Below, in pieces: positions 32,068 through 43,908 of a stretch of 64,000 nt of DNA (positions within the stretch are counted from its first letter, which is position 1; the number at the start of each line of letters is the position of its first letter). A program made the position numbers and the translations under genes. The stretch is taken from NCBI GenBank assembly GCA_001466705.2, contig LATX02000211.1:744001-808000 (forward strand), read 5' to 3'. The stretch comes from Moniliophthora roreri (lineage: Eukaryota > Basidiomycota > Agaricomycetes > Agaricales > Marasmiaceae). The notes beneath the pieces were generated by a model. That model saw only the letters and a program-made list of their open reading frames with translations. It was not told the DNA's origin and did not search any database.

Positions 32068-35000
32068 ATGGAAAATGGTCCGGAGACGTTCACGACGCGT
32101 GGATATCAGCAGGAGATGCTAGAAGAAAGCCTACGCCGCAATATCATCGTGGCGATGGACACCGGTTCAGGCAAAACCCATATCGCAGTATTGCGTTTGA
32201 AAATAGAAGCAGAGCGTGAAACACGCAAGGTGAGCAATTCTAAACGTCCTGAATGTTGAACTCGATTCAATGCTACCTCACCCAGGTCTCCTGGTTTTTC
32301 GCCCCCAATGTCGCCCTTTGTGAACAGCAGTATAGCGTCATCAGGAAGGCCTTGCCAGTACCAGTAACAATCATCACAGGAGCCTCGGAACCGAACCAAT
32401 GGAAAGACCAGGATCTATGGAGAAATGTGCTTAGGGATTGGCGAGTGGTCGTGTCTACGCCTCAGGTCCTGCTCGACGCCCTCCGTCATGGCTACATCGT
32501 CATGGGGCGCGACATTAGCCTCATGATATTTGATGAAGCCCATCACGCATCCGACAAGCACCCATACAACTTGATAATGCAAGAGTTTTACTTTAACACT
32601 CCTCGACGAAGTCAGGGTACCGCACCTGACGGGTCAGATTTCATTCAGCCAATGATTATGGGCCTGTCGGCCAGTCCTATTTTCGGAGGAAATGTAGACG
32701 TTGCTTTTAGGTTTGTTATATCTTCGTTCGAAGGTGAGCGCCGTCTAACTTGACTCCCAGGAAAATCGAGGGAAATCTCGACAGTACCATTTGCGCTCCC
32801 CGGCGTCACAGAGGAGAGCTATCGGAACATGTTCATCGCCCTATATTCAAACATATCCTATACGAAACCAAAACCTCTTTCTCCACCAATCTCGCAGCTC
32901 TTGACGCAGTGGTGAGCGAGCTCAACATTGAAAACGACCCCTACGTCAAATCTCTTCGCAAGGATCTCGCAAAAGCGAGCGCCGGTTCAGCGGATTACGA
33001 CCGCATAGATCGAAAGCTCTCCAAGGTCATTCATAAACAAGACTCTTTCACGCATAAAGGTCTCCGCGACTTTTCTAGTGCCGCTCACGCTATACTAGAT
33101 GATGTAGGCACTTGGGCGACAGATTGGTTTGTCTGGGAAGTCATCCAGCAAGCTAAACTTGCCGCGGGACCTCTTCGGCATGTTATGAAGACCTGGAAAG
33201 TGAAGGAGAAAGTGTACCTCCTGTCTATCCTAGACAAGATATCTGTGATGCCTCCGTCGTATGCTCCTGAAGATATCGCTGGTGATTCGTCGGATAAGAT
33301 TGCGGCTCTGATAGAGTGCCTGCTTCACGAGAAGGAACTGGCGGAGGATGAGAACGAGATGTTCGTTGGTCTGGTCTTTGTCCATCGCCGTGATGTCGTC
33401 TTGGCGCTGAAGGAGCTGCTGAGTAACCATCCTGTCACAGCGCCCCAATTCCGTGTGGGATCGCTGCTGGGAACCTCAGAGAGTAGTCATCGTCATTCGA
33501 TGATGGATATTACTCGACGCCTAGCCAAAGACACGCAAGACGACACGTTAATGGACTTCAAGATCGGGGAGAAGAACTTGATCGTGTCGACTGCTGTTGC
33601 GGAGGAGGGTATCGATGTTCAGGCTTGCGGTTGTGTCATTAGATGGGATTTGCCTCCAAACATGGCTTCTTGGGCCCAGAGTCGTGGCCGAGCTAGGAAG
33701 AAAAGGAGTACATTCACACTGATGTTCGAGAAAGACAGCGGCAATGAACAGAACATTATGAAATGGCAAAATCTGGAGCAGGAGATGGTTGCTAGATATT
33801 ACGACGTCTCGAGGATAGAACCGATAGAACCTAGCGTCGATGATACCGAGGAGGATGGCTGGGAATTTCGCATAGGCGCCACCGGGTAAGAATTCACATT
33901 CTGCCCATTAAAGCTCTTAGATCTAACATGATGTTCATCTATAGCGCTTCCCTCACTCTACAATCTGCAATTCCACACTTGAACCACTTTTGTGCCGTCG
34001 TATGCCGAGGGGTGGAGCACAAAGCCTTATTCGAGCTTGAACCTCCGGAGTACCCTCTCGGATGGCACTCGTTCAGTTCACAATCTCAAGCCCTGATGCA
34101 GTACCAAGGTCCTTGGGCATCCACTGTTACGCTACCCCGCTTTCTACCTGCAGAACTGCGTGTGTTCTCCGCAGAAATGATCTACATGTCAAAAGTCTCT
34201 GCGCATAGACACGCAGCGTTTCAGGCGTATCGCTGCCTATATGAACACGGGCTTCTCAATGAACATCTCCTTCCTATCATTGATGACGACGAGGAAGTCC
34301 GAGAGCTCAAGAAGGCAGTCGAACAGCGTATGAGTACGGTGGCAGTATCGAAGCAAATGGATCCTTGGACTGTCAATGACGAGACACTTAGTGGGTGGTA
34401 TTGGTCGGAGCTGATCATTGGTGACCTTCCGCCACTGCACTTCTTCTCTCGAATGAAGCCCACCGATTGGTCTTCTGACAACGGGCTAGTACTACACACA
34501 TCAGTCGCGGAACAGATGGTTATTCAACTAAGGTCGATTGGCACAATCGAGGACGACGATAGACGTATCATCGATGCTAGAGGTTACACATTTTTGCTCT
34601 TCTATGCCATCTATGGATCCCGTATGGAGGCGAACAATCTCGATTTCTCGTACCTGCTACTCCCCGTCGAAGACTCGAGAGAACCAGTATGGGAACAGCG
34701 CGCATCCAGGATGAGCACAATCCATCCTTCGAAGAACTTACAGGATATCTTCAATGCCAATGCCAGTGTATTCGGCGAACAGTTCGGTTATCCGACGGAC
34801 ATCGTTTTTGTCAGAGATGGAACCAGATTCTCCAGGCCATACAAGTTTGTGCGGTGGAGATTTGAATCGGAGCCTTTGAGCGTAGAAGAAGAAGAGAAGA
34901 TCCGTAGCTGGAAATGTTATGCTAAGGAGGACGATTTAGAAGTCGCATTTCCCCTCCTCGTCGTGGAACCATTCCCACGTCGAACGAATTTTTTGGTTCC

Positions 35001-36794
35001 CTTCCCAACTTCTGCTAAACCTACACCGCCAGCTGTTGAACCAATCCTGCTGATAGCCAAACTTTCGACAATCATAATGCTCTCACCTACTGAAACACAA
35101 TATGCCTTACTTCTTCCATCTATCCTGCGTGGTATCGCCATCGCCGTTACCGTCGAATCTCTTCGCACTTCATTGTTTTGCGCTGCGCCACTGTCTGAAA
35201 TTCCGAACGATATCCTGAAGGTTGCTATCACAGCGCCGGTCTCTCAGGAACCCAAGAACTACCAGCGTCTTGAAACCTTGGGGGACACCGTTTTGAAGTT
35301 CATTGTCTCCATCCAGTTATTCGATGAATATCCCCTGTTCCCTGAAGGTTATTTGACTATGCGGAAAGACCATTCTGTATCAAACACTCGGTTGGCCAAA
35401 GAAAATATGGAAAGAGAGGTATTCAGGTGGGTCATCCGAGGTAAGCGCTCATCTATTTCTTCTTGGGCATTTGTTCACTTCGAAACGATAGACCGCATAC
35501 TTGGGAAGAAGTGGAAGCCGAATTATATGACCTCGAAACTACCTGAAACATCTGCTCCGATTCTAGATCAAGAAAGCGCAGAAGCTTCCGCAGCAAACAC
35601 TGAGGGCATGAGAAAGAAATGCTCTAAGAGCAAGCAAGAGATGTCTACGAAAGGTATTGCGACTCTTTAATCTCCAACGACTCGGTCCTTACCTGTGTAT
35701 CAGTTCTTGCGGATGTCATAGAATCTTTAATTGGCGCAGCTTACTTTCATGGCGGTTCTGACCTCGCGTATGAAGCCACCAAATTTTTTGACCTCGGCTT
35801 AAAGCAGTGGCAGCCTCTCCCTACTCGTATCAGGAACATCCTTGGGCGAGCCGACCGGAGCGAGCTAAACGAGCTACAGCTCCCTGAGCAGGTCACCTAT
35901 GTGGAGACAATCATTGGACACGTCTTCAAACGCAAGTTGCTCCTCGTCGAGGCATTGACTCATGCGAGTCATCAGCAGGATCTCGGAACCGTTTCATATG
36001 AAAGAATGGAGTTTCTTGGAGACGCGGTACTTGAGATGATCGTCAACGATTACCTGTACCGAGCGCCTGGAAAGGAATACAGTCCAGGCCACATCTATCT
36101 GCGCAAAGTTGCTGTTGTCAACGGTCACATACTAGCATTCATTTGCTTAAAGGCATCCCTGACTATTGAGGCCGGAATGCCCGGGCCTGATGAAAATGGA
36201 GCCATATCCGTGGTAGATGAACAGCATACCGTTCATTTATTCAAGTGCTTGCTCCATAGCAGCACCCACATTCTTGAAGAACAAGACAATACCTGGGCTC
36301 GTTTCCGCATCCATCGCCAAGAGATCGAAGAGAATTTATCGGAAGGCCAGATCTTCCCGTGGGCGGCGTTAACTCAACTACAAGCGCCAAAATTTTTTGC
36401 TGACATGATAGAAAGCATCATTGGCGCGGTTTATCTGGATACCGAAGGGGACCTGGAGGTGGTACGTTCGGTACTGCGCAATTTGGGCTTGATGCAGATT
36501 CTAGAGAGGATTGTCCGAGAGGGCATCGACGTTTTACACCCAGTCTCTCGACTGTCCATGTGGGCTGCCAAGAAGGGGAAGAGGATTGAGTATCATTCAT
36601 CCCGGGAGCATGGCAATGTCTGCTGCTCCATCCTTATTGACGAAGAGGAAGTGGCACGTGTTAGCGCCAATTATCATGGCAACACCAGCAAAGAGGAAGT
36701 ACGACTGGCTGCGGCTGAGAAGGCGATCAAGGTTCTGCATCTGCGGGATGTCGGCGCTAACTACAATATATTGAAGAGAACGGAAGGTCGATAA
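32068..36794 (+). CDS. Dicer-like RNase III helicase, six exons, 1486 residues
   Basis: Exons 32068-32229, 32286-32710, 32761-33885, 33945-35440, 35492-35653 and 35704-36794 join in frame (1486 residues). It cuts double-stranded RNA into small RNAs for silencing. Domain order: DExH helicase with MDTGSGKT (about residues 30-37), DEAH (137-140) and GLSASP; helicase C with [10 protein letters not shown] and QSRGRARKK (about 500). A Dicer-dimerisation region starts [12 protein letters not shown] (about 575). A long segment without an obvious PAZ domain follows. RNase IIIa carries [12 protein letters not shown] (about 1011) and [12 protein letters not shown]; RNase IIIb carries [13 protein letters not shown] (about 1223) and [13 protein letters not shown] dsRBD-like end covers about 1407-1476. 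The acidic catalytic residues of both RNase III signatures are present, so it looks active. Confidence 0.95.
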
Positions 36795-36967
36795 TTGTAT
36801 CTACCGTGGTGAATCCCAATGTATCATCTGGACAACATTATTATTCAACCCGGCTTCCCGAAACTACATAAGGACAGCAAGAAAAAAAAATAGTACAAGT
36901 TCGGGAATGTAGAGATAGATGGATCATGGATGAGAGCGGAAAGTCCGAATTCCACTGCAATTAAATC

Positions 36968-38295
36968 TCATTGCTCCGACTGCAAATTATTCAAGATGCG
37001 GAGAATGTTAATGACTGAAGAAAATGTCAGTGGGGTGGCTCTACCGATTTGTATGGTGTACGCACAGAGATTGATGAAGCTGAAGATGATGACGGTCAGC
37101 ACTGACAAGCGTGGATGAGAAAAAGGCATACTCGAGGTACAAGCTGATAGCGCCCATAATGTATTCATCAGGAGACATGCGGTTGTTGATGAGATGTGTA
37201 TCGAAAATAATATATCCGCTGAATATCAAGCAACCTCCGATGGCGAAGACGAGATCCACGGTACGATTCATCGGGAAGAACATAGCAATAAAGCCTCCCA
37301 TTACTAGGAAGAAACATCAGGCCCAAATACCTTTTAGTAGTAAATACCATAACACACCAAGAGCAATCAGACCTCCGAATAACCATGGTCCTAGTCCGTC
37401 AAAGTCATACTGGTGCCGAATCAGCCATGTCAAGCTAAAGTGTGGATGTCGTGAAACTCACCTTCGATTGGAATGTGAAGAGGGTGAGGCCCAAGAAGAC
37501 ACCAGTTGTGATTATCCTAATCATCACATTCAGAACTAATCTTGCAGAAAAGAGACGTATTGACATACAGGGCTTGAAGGACGATTGAATTGTCGTAAAA
37601 AGCAACTACGACACCAAGTGTAAATGCCTCCAGCACGGTGAAGGTGGATAGCAGGATGAAGTTCAGAGGATGGCTGTGACGTTGCCAGTACAGCAAAAGC
37701 AGATTGATCAGGGTGCCAAAGAGGGGAACATAGAACGACCAAGTACTGTGTATACACGAAGTTAGCTTGCCAACTTGCCGTAGGTAATTAAAACGCACTG
37801 TGTCTGGACCCAGGAAATGACGTTAGGGGAACTCGAGATGACACCTCCTACAACGCAAGTTGCAACCTTATTGCGGTGAATCAGAATCTTTCTTCACGCT
37901 CAAAAAAATCAATACAGACTATTTGGCAGACTAGAATAAGATGAATTCGTTAGCAGCGATATTAGCGTGGGTAAGTCGAATGATACTGACGCAAAATGGT
38001 ATAAACCTTTCTGATAAAAGCATGTCGGATTGAAGCAGAGCTCTCAGAGACCGTCACGCCATACTGCAAATACAATTTGAGTAAATTCGTTTATTGACGA
38101 CTTAGTAATTCACACCTTGAAATCGTCTGGAACATCTCCGGCTTCGGGTTGGTCGTAGAAGGCACCCGGTCCTGAACGACTAGAATCTCCAAGTAAAGGA
38201 TCGCGTGTCTCGTCTCTGAAGGGCCTATAGCCATTGCCCTTGGGTGAAGCCTGTGCTGCGCCGTACGAGGGAGGAGGGACAGGATATTGACTCAT
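36968..38295 (-). CDS. Bax inhibitor-1 / Lifeguard (TMBIM) family membrane protein
   Basis: The start at 38295 (MSQYPVPPPSYGAAQ) gives the Pro/Tyr-rich cytosolic N-terminus typical of fungal family members; an ATG 24 nt upstream is possible. Exons then encode the seven-helix core, including FYVPLFGTLINLLLLYW, LLSTFTVLEAFTLGVVVAFY, TTGVFLGLTLFTFQSK, LGPWLFGGLIALGVLWYLL, MGGFIAMFFP, DLVFAIGGCLIFSGYIIFDT and the DEYIMGAISLYLE motif. The last intron joins FINL to FINILRILNNLQSEQ, the usual family ending. These proteins act as Ca2+ leak/antiapoptotic factors in ER, Golgi or vacuole; the role here is inferred. It is convergent with the Dicer-like gene, 173 bp apart. Confidence 0.9.
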
Positions 38296-38432
38296 GGTGG
38301 TACAAGAGAGAGTTGTCAAGCGCCTATGAGCTCAGCCTCTTAATATCAGCGTCCTTACTAAGCGTCACTGAAAGCTGTCGAAGCTCACACAGCCTTCGGA
38401 AACTGAAGAGAATAGTCTACACTCTATATTGC

Positions 38433-39816
38433 TCAGACAAAAAAGATGTCGTCGTCGTCATCGTCAGGACTACCAGGATCGGAACCTTTCCACCCATATT
38501 CTTTTAGCTGAGAGTGCCAAGGAGAGCGGACCGCACCCTCTGGCTGGATAGCTGGTAGATTCGCAGAATTTGCGATATTTTGCGACATGACTAGGTCATA
38601 TAGTAATGGATTGACTCTGAAGGAGGCTGTATATGAGCCGTCACAGTAACATCTTGAGAGTAAATGAGCGTACATATGGCTGTAGTCCACGCATAAGTAG
38701 TGCGGGGCTTTCGGGATTGTAACCAAGGAAACGTCAACTCCCGCCTCTTCAAGCTGCTTGCAAAACCGTTCGCTATATTCTAGATCATATGCAATATCGT
38801 TCGTCCCAGCTATTAAGACCACTGGGCATGTAATGCGAGCAAGTTCTGATATTGGATGACTCTTGCGATCCTTCATGAAATCGACAACATATGTCTTTAG
38901 GGCATCCAAATTCGAGTGGGTCCACCTCCGCCTCTGCACTCCGATAGAAGTCCAAGCGATTCTAATTCCAAACGTGAGTCATACTGACAGTAAAGACCCA
39001 TAAAAACTGACGCTATGCCAACTTCGGACACTTCACTGAGATTTGTAAATGCATATTCAGCCGCTCCTATCATCGCTTCGCCAAGTAATTCTTCATCAAC
39101 TGTCTCCGCACCAGGCAACCCACTCTTCCATCGCTCGTACACTTCTACGTGTCCTTCACTGACGTCAAGGGGCTTTCAACTGTTATTCAGCATCACACCT
39201 GACGGTACGGAGGTCCGACAGCCATACCTCTTCTATACATTCATGTGAGAGAAGCGTGAGAGATAGAACTCTTGTAGGGTATGAAAGTGTGACTTGTAGC
39301 GCTACCGTCGCTCCGGAGGCTAAGCCAAAGAAATGACAAGGCGGTAATGAGAGGGCATCCTGAGGAACCCAATTAGCACATCTAGGCGAAAGAGTAGGAT
39401 AAAATATGCACGCACCATAAGCCTGATAGTATCTTCCGCAGCATCAAACTGGTCGTACGTCCGCGGAACCGTTTGGCCTACGGTTTCCCCATGCTCACGC
39501 ACATCAAAAGTCACAAGGTTGAACCGCCGAAGACGAGGGTCGGCGAATTGTGCTGCGTTATGCGTCAGCTACCAGAATTGTCCAAATAAGCGGAGACCTC
39601 ACAGTGAAAGATCATGGCTGCGGTGAAAACAGGATGTATGAAAAGGATTGTTGGAAGACTGGGCTCAATGGAACTAGAGTCATCCGATGTTGGTGTAGAT
39701 ATTGTGTACTTGAACTTGACATTTCCGGTCCTAGTCTCTACGTCGACGAATGGCATGGCGGAGTGGAAGTTTAGGATAGATAGTGTCTCGAGGGACCCGA
39801 GCTTTAAACTGGACAT
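38433..39816 (-). CDS. Alpha/beta-hydrolase fold protein with atypical nucleophile elbow and acidic tail
   Basis: The start MSSLKLGSLETL (39816) leads to VKFKYTISTPT and TILFIHPVFTAAMIF (oxyanion-loop region, HP where HG is usual). After an intron come FADPRLRRFNLVTFDVREHGET and TYDQFDAAEDTIRLM. The nucleophile region reads HFFGLASGATVALQ where family members usually have GxSxG, so a Ser sits one position late. The acid/His part reads PVVLIAGTNDIAYDLEYSE and KAPHYLCVDY. The C-terminus ends with a poly-Asp run (GSPDDDDDDIFFV). The fold is clear, the enzyme activity is not; it could be an enol-lactonase-like enzyme or a non-catalytic member. It lies 138 bp downstream of the BI-1 gene start, on the same strand. 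Confidence 0.8.
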
Positions 39817-41010
39817 TGTATTGAGTAAGTCAAGAATAGGTCTCACGGCAACACATATGCCAACTTGATCCCATGATGATCAAACGGACTTGATGGTGTT
39901 TCCCCTACAGAACAGCAAATACATATGAGCGACTATTGACCGACGGTTCAGGTAAGAGAAGGGAGACTTTCCTCATTGTGTCTGATGGCTATCGTTCCAT
40001 CTCCCTCGAACATGCAGAGCAAATCTGGCGTCCAGCTGAATAGATCTTAGGCACCTTCAGGGTAACCCCATCATTCTAGAACCCGATCTGGTTTTGTCGG
40101 TGCTTCCTAACTTGCGCGCGCGCTGTGTAATGCAGAGAACGGTCCCTCCTCTAAATATTGATGTCCATGTCTGTCGCGCGCTCCAAAACCGACCCAAACA
40201 ATAATCAACTATGAACATGATACGGAGCTGTTATTGAAAGAAGAGAAGCAGCTGATACCGTAGTGTGTGAGTCATGGAGTTGCTGTTCAGTCCCGTTTTT
40301 TCGTGCAGGTCGTTACGACGCAGATCTCCATTCGCCGTTTTGATCCATAATATCCTGAATTCGGTCTTGACTCGGAAAGTAGCGGAGCGGGGCCTGCTTC
40401 CTTTAGTCTGATCGCAGTGTCTCCATGGCAGAGCTGGTGACAGTTTGGGGTATCAACTCGCCGTCCCCAAGGATGGAACTAGAACGCACTCGGGTATCTG
40501 TCAATATTGCCTGTCAGCCCCACTGTTTCCTTTCACAATGGTGAATAGTACATATGTACCGCAGACTGAGAAAACTATCATTTCATGTTTGGTCGACAGT
40601 GGGTAATGTCGTAGATATCGGACAGCGGGTCAACAATAATCGGAGATCCTGGATGCGAGATAAAAACCACAAGTCAGGCTGCTTCCCCAGAAACTAGTCT
40701 GAAAACTCACTCTATCTCTGCCATAAGGGAGGCGGGCATTTGACAGTGTCGCAGCCATTCATGGTCATATTGAGGTATGCTCGAAGGATCTCGTCTCGTG
40801 ATGAGAGTTCCCACAACTACCTCAGACCACTGCCTTCTCATTGCTCAAGCGCCCAATCGTCATAGTTCTCTATCGCTAACAAGTTGGAGATTTAGTCTCC
40901 GACTGCTTGCAGAAGAAGAATTAAAGGCGATTCCTCGTACCTCGTAAACTCAGACTCGTAATCGGCTGCCGTGACATCTGCACCCGTGCCTGATATTCAC
41001 TTCTCTCATC
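39817..41010. other. Intergenic, no gene recognised
   Basis: Short frames only. The stretch precedes the first P450 and probably contains its promoter. A GCGCGCGCGC run lies near 40114-40124. Confidence 0.5.
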
Positions 41011-41017
41011 TATATAG
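41011..41017 (+). promoter_or_regulatory. TATA box of the first P450
   Basis: CATCTATATAGTATAC lies about 55 nt before ATG 41068, in a position matching the TATA box of the second P450 (43862). Confidence 0.5.
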
Positions 41018-41067
41018 TATACATTATGTAGGAGTCGCCAGGTTCTCTCACTTGACAAACTGCCACA

Positions 41068-43495
41068 ATGACCCTTCGCGATGTCGCACTTTTCCTATCG
41101 TTCTTGGTTGTCCTATTTCTCTATCGGCGTTCTAGGAGAACAACGTCAATTGCAAACGTTCGAGGCCCTGAAAACACATCCTGGTTCATAGGTATGTCTT
41201 CCTCTGGAAGTAAGAGTGGATACTCAGCCCATAGTACAGGCAATCTAGGAGAACTGTTGCAGCCCCAAGCAGGAGAGGTAAAACCACATCATGTGCATCA
41301 TCAGGCTTATCCCACCGAACTTGGGTCTATCTGCAGACAGACTTTCGTTGGCAATCACAGTATGGAGGGATCGTGCGCTTCAAGGCAGCATTTGGGGTGA
41401 GCACCTTGGAACTTGTCGTCTACAGAGCATCTCACATTATTCTCAAAGGAAGATCGATTACTTGTCTCTGATCCAAAAGCTGTTCAACACATTCTCCATG
41501 CTCCGAACTACAGATGGGAGAGGTACAAAGACATCCGGAAGCGCAGTATGGTCATCATGGGTAATGATTCAAGCTGCATTTTATTCTTTTAATTTCTCAT
41601 ACTCATTCAAACACAGGCCCAGGGATCTTCTCAGTAGCAGGCTCGTTAACCTATGAATATCTGTGGCTCTAATACTGACGTAGAATTATAGGGAATGATC
41701 ATCGAAGACACCGAAGGATAATGCAGCCCGGATTCGGTGGCCCAGCTTCTCGAGCACTGGTTCCAGTCTTCTTTTCTGCCGCTGCTACTGTTTGTAGTTC
41801 TTTCCCAGAGTATCATTCACAGCCCCCTGATCTCACACACCCAGCTCAGCAACGCATGGAGGGACCTGATCGTCCAGTCAGACGGCCAATCGAGAGTCTT
41901 CAACATCACTCCCTGGGTTTCTCGAGCCACTTTGGACGCCATTGGACATGGTTTGTCTTCAACTCATCATACCATTGCGAAGTGACTCACGGGTATAGCT
42001 GGATTCGCTTACAATTTCGGCGCAATGGAGAATGCTGGCAATCGGCTCACACAAGTCTACAATAACCTCTTGTGGGTACCACTGTTTGACTTTGAGGCCC
42101 CGCAAGAATAACCGATGCCTCACCAGCGCCGACGTATTTGGTTCACCGTCCAACGGAACTCTATTCGCAATGTCTCTTTATGGATTGCTACCTCTGAAGT
42201 TTCTTGCATTCTTGCGTGACCATACGCCCGGAAAGCGGCTTGACCGCTTACGTGCTCTGAGGAAGATCACTATCGAGGTTGCGAGGGAGCTGGTAGAAGA
42301 GAAGGCGAGAGAAGTTGGCCAAGGCAAAGGAAATAAAGATGTCATGTCTCTCTTAGGTTCGCTTTTCTTGAAGCCTCCATCTCTGCTCCTTTTCATTGTC
42401 CTTCAGTGAAGGCGAACGTGTCAGAAAACGAGAAGTCGAGGTTGAACGAAGATGAGTTGCTCGCTCAGATGAGGTGCGTGTTCGACATTCGATGTTAATG
42501 TAGCTGATCGTTCTCACCATACCAACGACAGTACGATATTTACCGCTGGACACGAGACTACAGGTGATTAACTCGGTAAATCATTGATGAAATATGCCTT
42601 CAAACTTCTTTTTGATAGCCAACACTCTCTCCTGGACACTACTCGAGTTGTGTCGGCATCCCGAGATGCAAAAGCGACTCAGGCGGGAGCTTCAGCAATG
42701 TATAGCTTCAAGAGAGAACAAGACTGGAACACTCACGGCTGAGGAACTTGAGTCGCTTCCCTACTTGAATGCAGTGACCAAGGTAGGCAACCCATTGTGA
42801 CACCGTTGTTATTCACCTAACATATCTTTGTCTGGCAGGAATCGTTGCGCTATCACACCGTAGCTGTGCATATTCAGCGCGTTGCGACTGCTGATGATGT
42901 TATTCCGCTCAGCGAACCTATTCTTGCCTTGAACGGTCAGCACCTCAATGAGATAAGTGTTCAAAAAGGACAAAAGGTTTTGATTTCCGTTTGCGGTTAT
43001 AATAGGTAAGGTGATTGCAGTCAGTCCGAACTTGTCCCTGATCGTCTGGAACTGCAGAAATAAGATTCTGTTCGGCGAAGATCCCCACGAATTCAATCCG
43101 GACCGCTGGCTCGATGACCCTAAAACTATACAGGATGCAGCCTCAGTTGGAGTGTATGCCAACCTGTAAGTGGTCAATTTATTTGGTTCAGGTCATCGGT
43201 TCATGAGATTTTCCAGGGCTACATTCGCTGGTGGCTTGCACTCTTGCATCGGCTGGCGCTTCGCGTAAGTGGAAACACGATCCTTGCTGAATGGAGACTG
43301 ATTATCTGCAGCGTACTCGAGCTACAAGCGTTCATCGTCGAGCTCATAAGTAATTTTGAGTTCTCGCTCACGCCGGAGTGTAGTAGAATCCGTCGCGAAT
43401 TGGCAACAGTGATGCTGCCTACACTTGAAGGAGAAATTGAAAAGGGTGTGCAATGCCCTCTTCTAGTAAAGTGTGTTGCGAGAGACAAGGACTAA
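41068..43495 (+). CDS. Cytochrome P450 monooxygenase A of a tandem pair, about sixteen exons
   Basis: A haem monooxygenase anchored in the ER by an N-terminal helix (DVALFLSFLVVLFLYRRSRR). The following exons carry VRGPENTSWFIG, TDFRWQSQYGGIVRFKAAFG, DHRRHRRIMQPGFGGPAS, the I-helix FTAGHETTANTLSWTL, KESLRYH (ExxR), FNPDRW and FAGGLHSCIGWRFA with the haem-ligand Cys (FxxGxxxCxG). All key motifs are intact. The join between SVAG and NDHRR needs a GC-AG intron (41643-41693, 51 nt); the same site in the neighbour has GT. The substrate is unknown. It is closely related to the next P450 and to the pseudogene at 21545-23480. Confidence 0.9.
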
Positions 43496-43861
43496 GGGAC
43501 TGATCGCTGCCAGTGTTAGCCTGTTGATAATGACAGAAAAGGTTCCCGTGATATGTTCATTCTTCTGTTTGAATGCAAACAAACGTTCGCATACCACTTC
43601 AAAACCTCTTTCGAGAGTCGTCAGGCGGTTGTACTATTCAATTTCAATCGTTCAGCTCACTGATTGCCGCCGAGAGTACGTCTCATCACGCCAGTAGGCC
43701 GCACAAGTCCCATCAAACTCCGACCAATGACTGACTTCTGACCTCACCACTTTTTTCTAAAGTAGCCGCGTTTTCCAAAGTAGCCGAACATAAACGAACC
43801 CAATTCAGTTGCTGTGAGTCACTCGTGCCGTATATCTTGATCAAGCGTCAATATTGACAAC

Positions 43862-43869
43862 TATATAAG
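43862..43869 (+). promoter_or_regulatory. TATA box of the second P450
   Basis: CAACTATATAAGGTCC lies about 45 nt before ATG 43909, a good match in sequence and spacing. The surrounding 43496-43908 holds no gene. Confidence 0.6.
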
Positions 43870-43908
43870 GTCCTATAGTTCATTTACTTCGTTAACCATT
43901 CCCTCACA

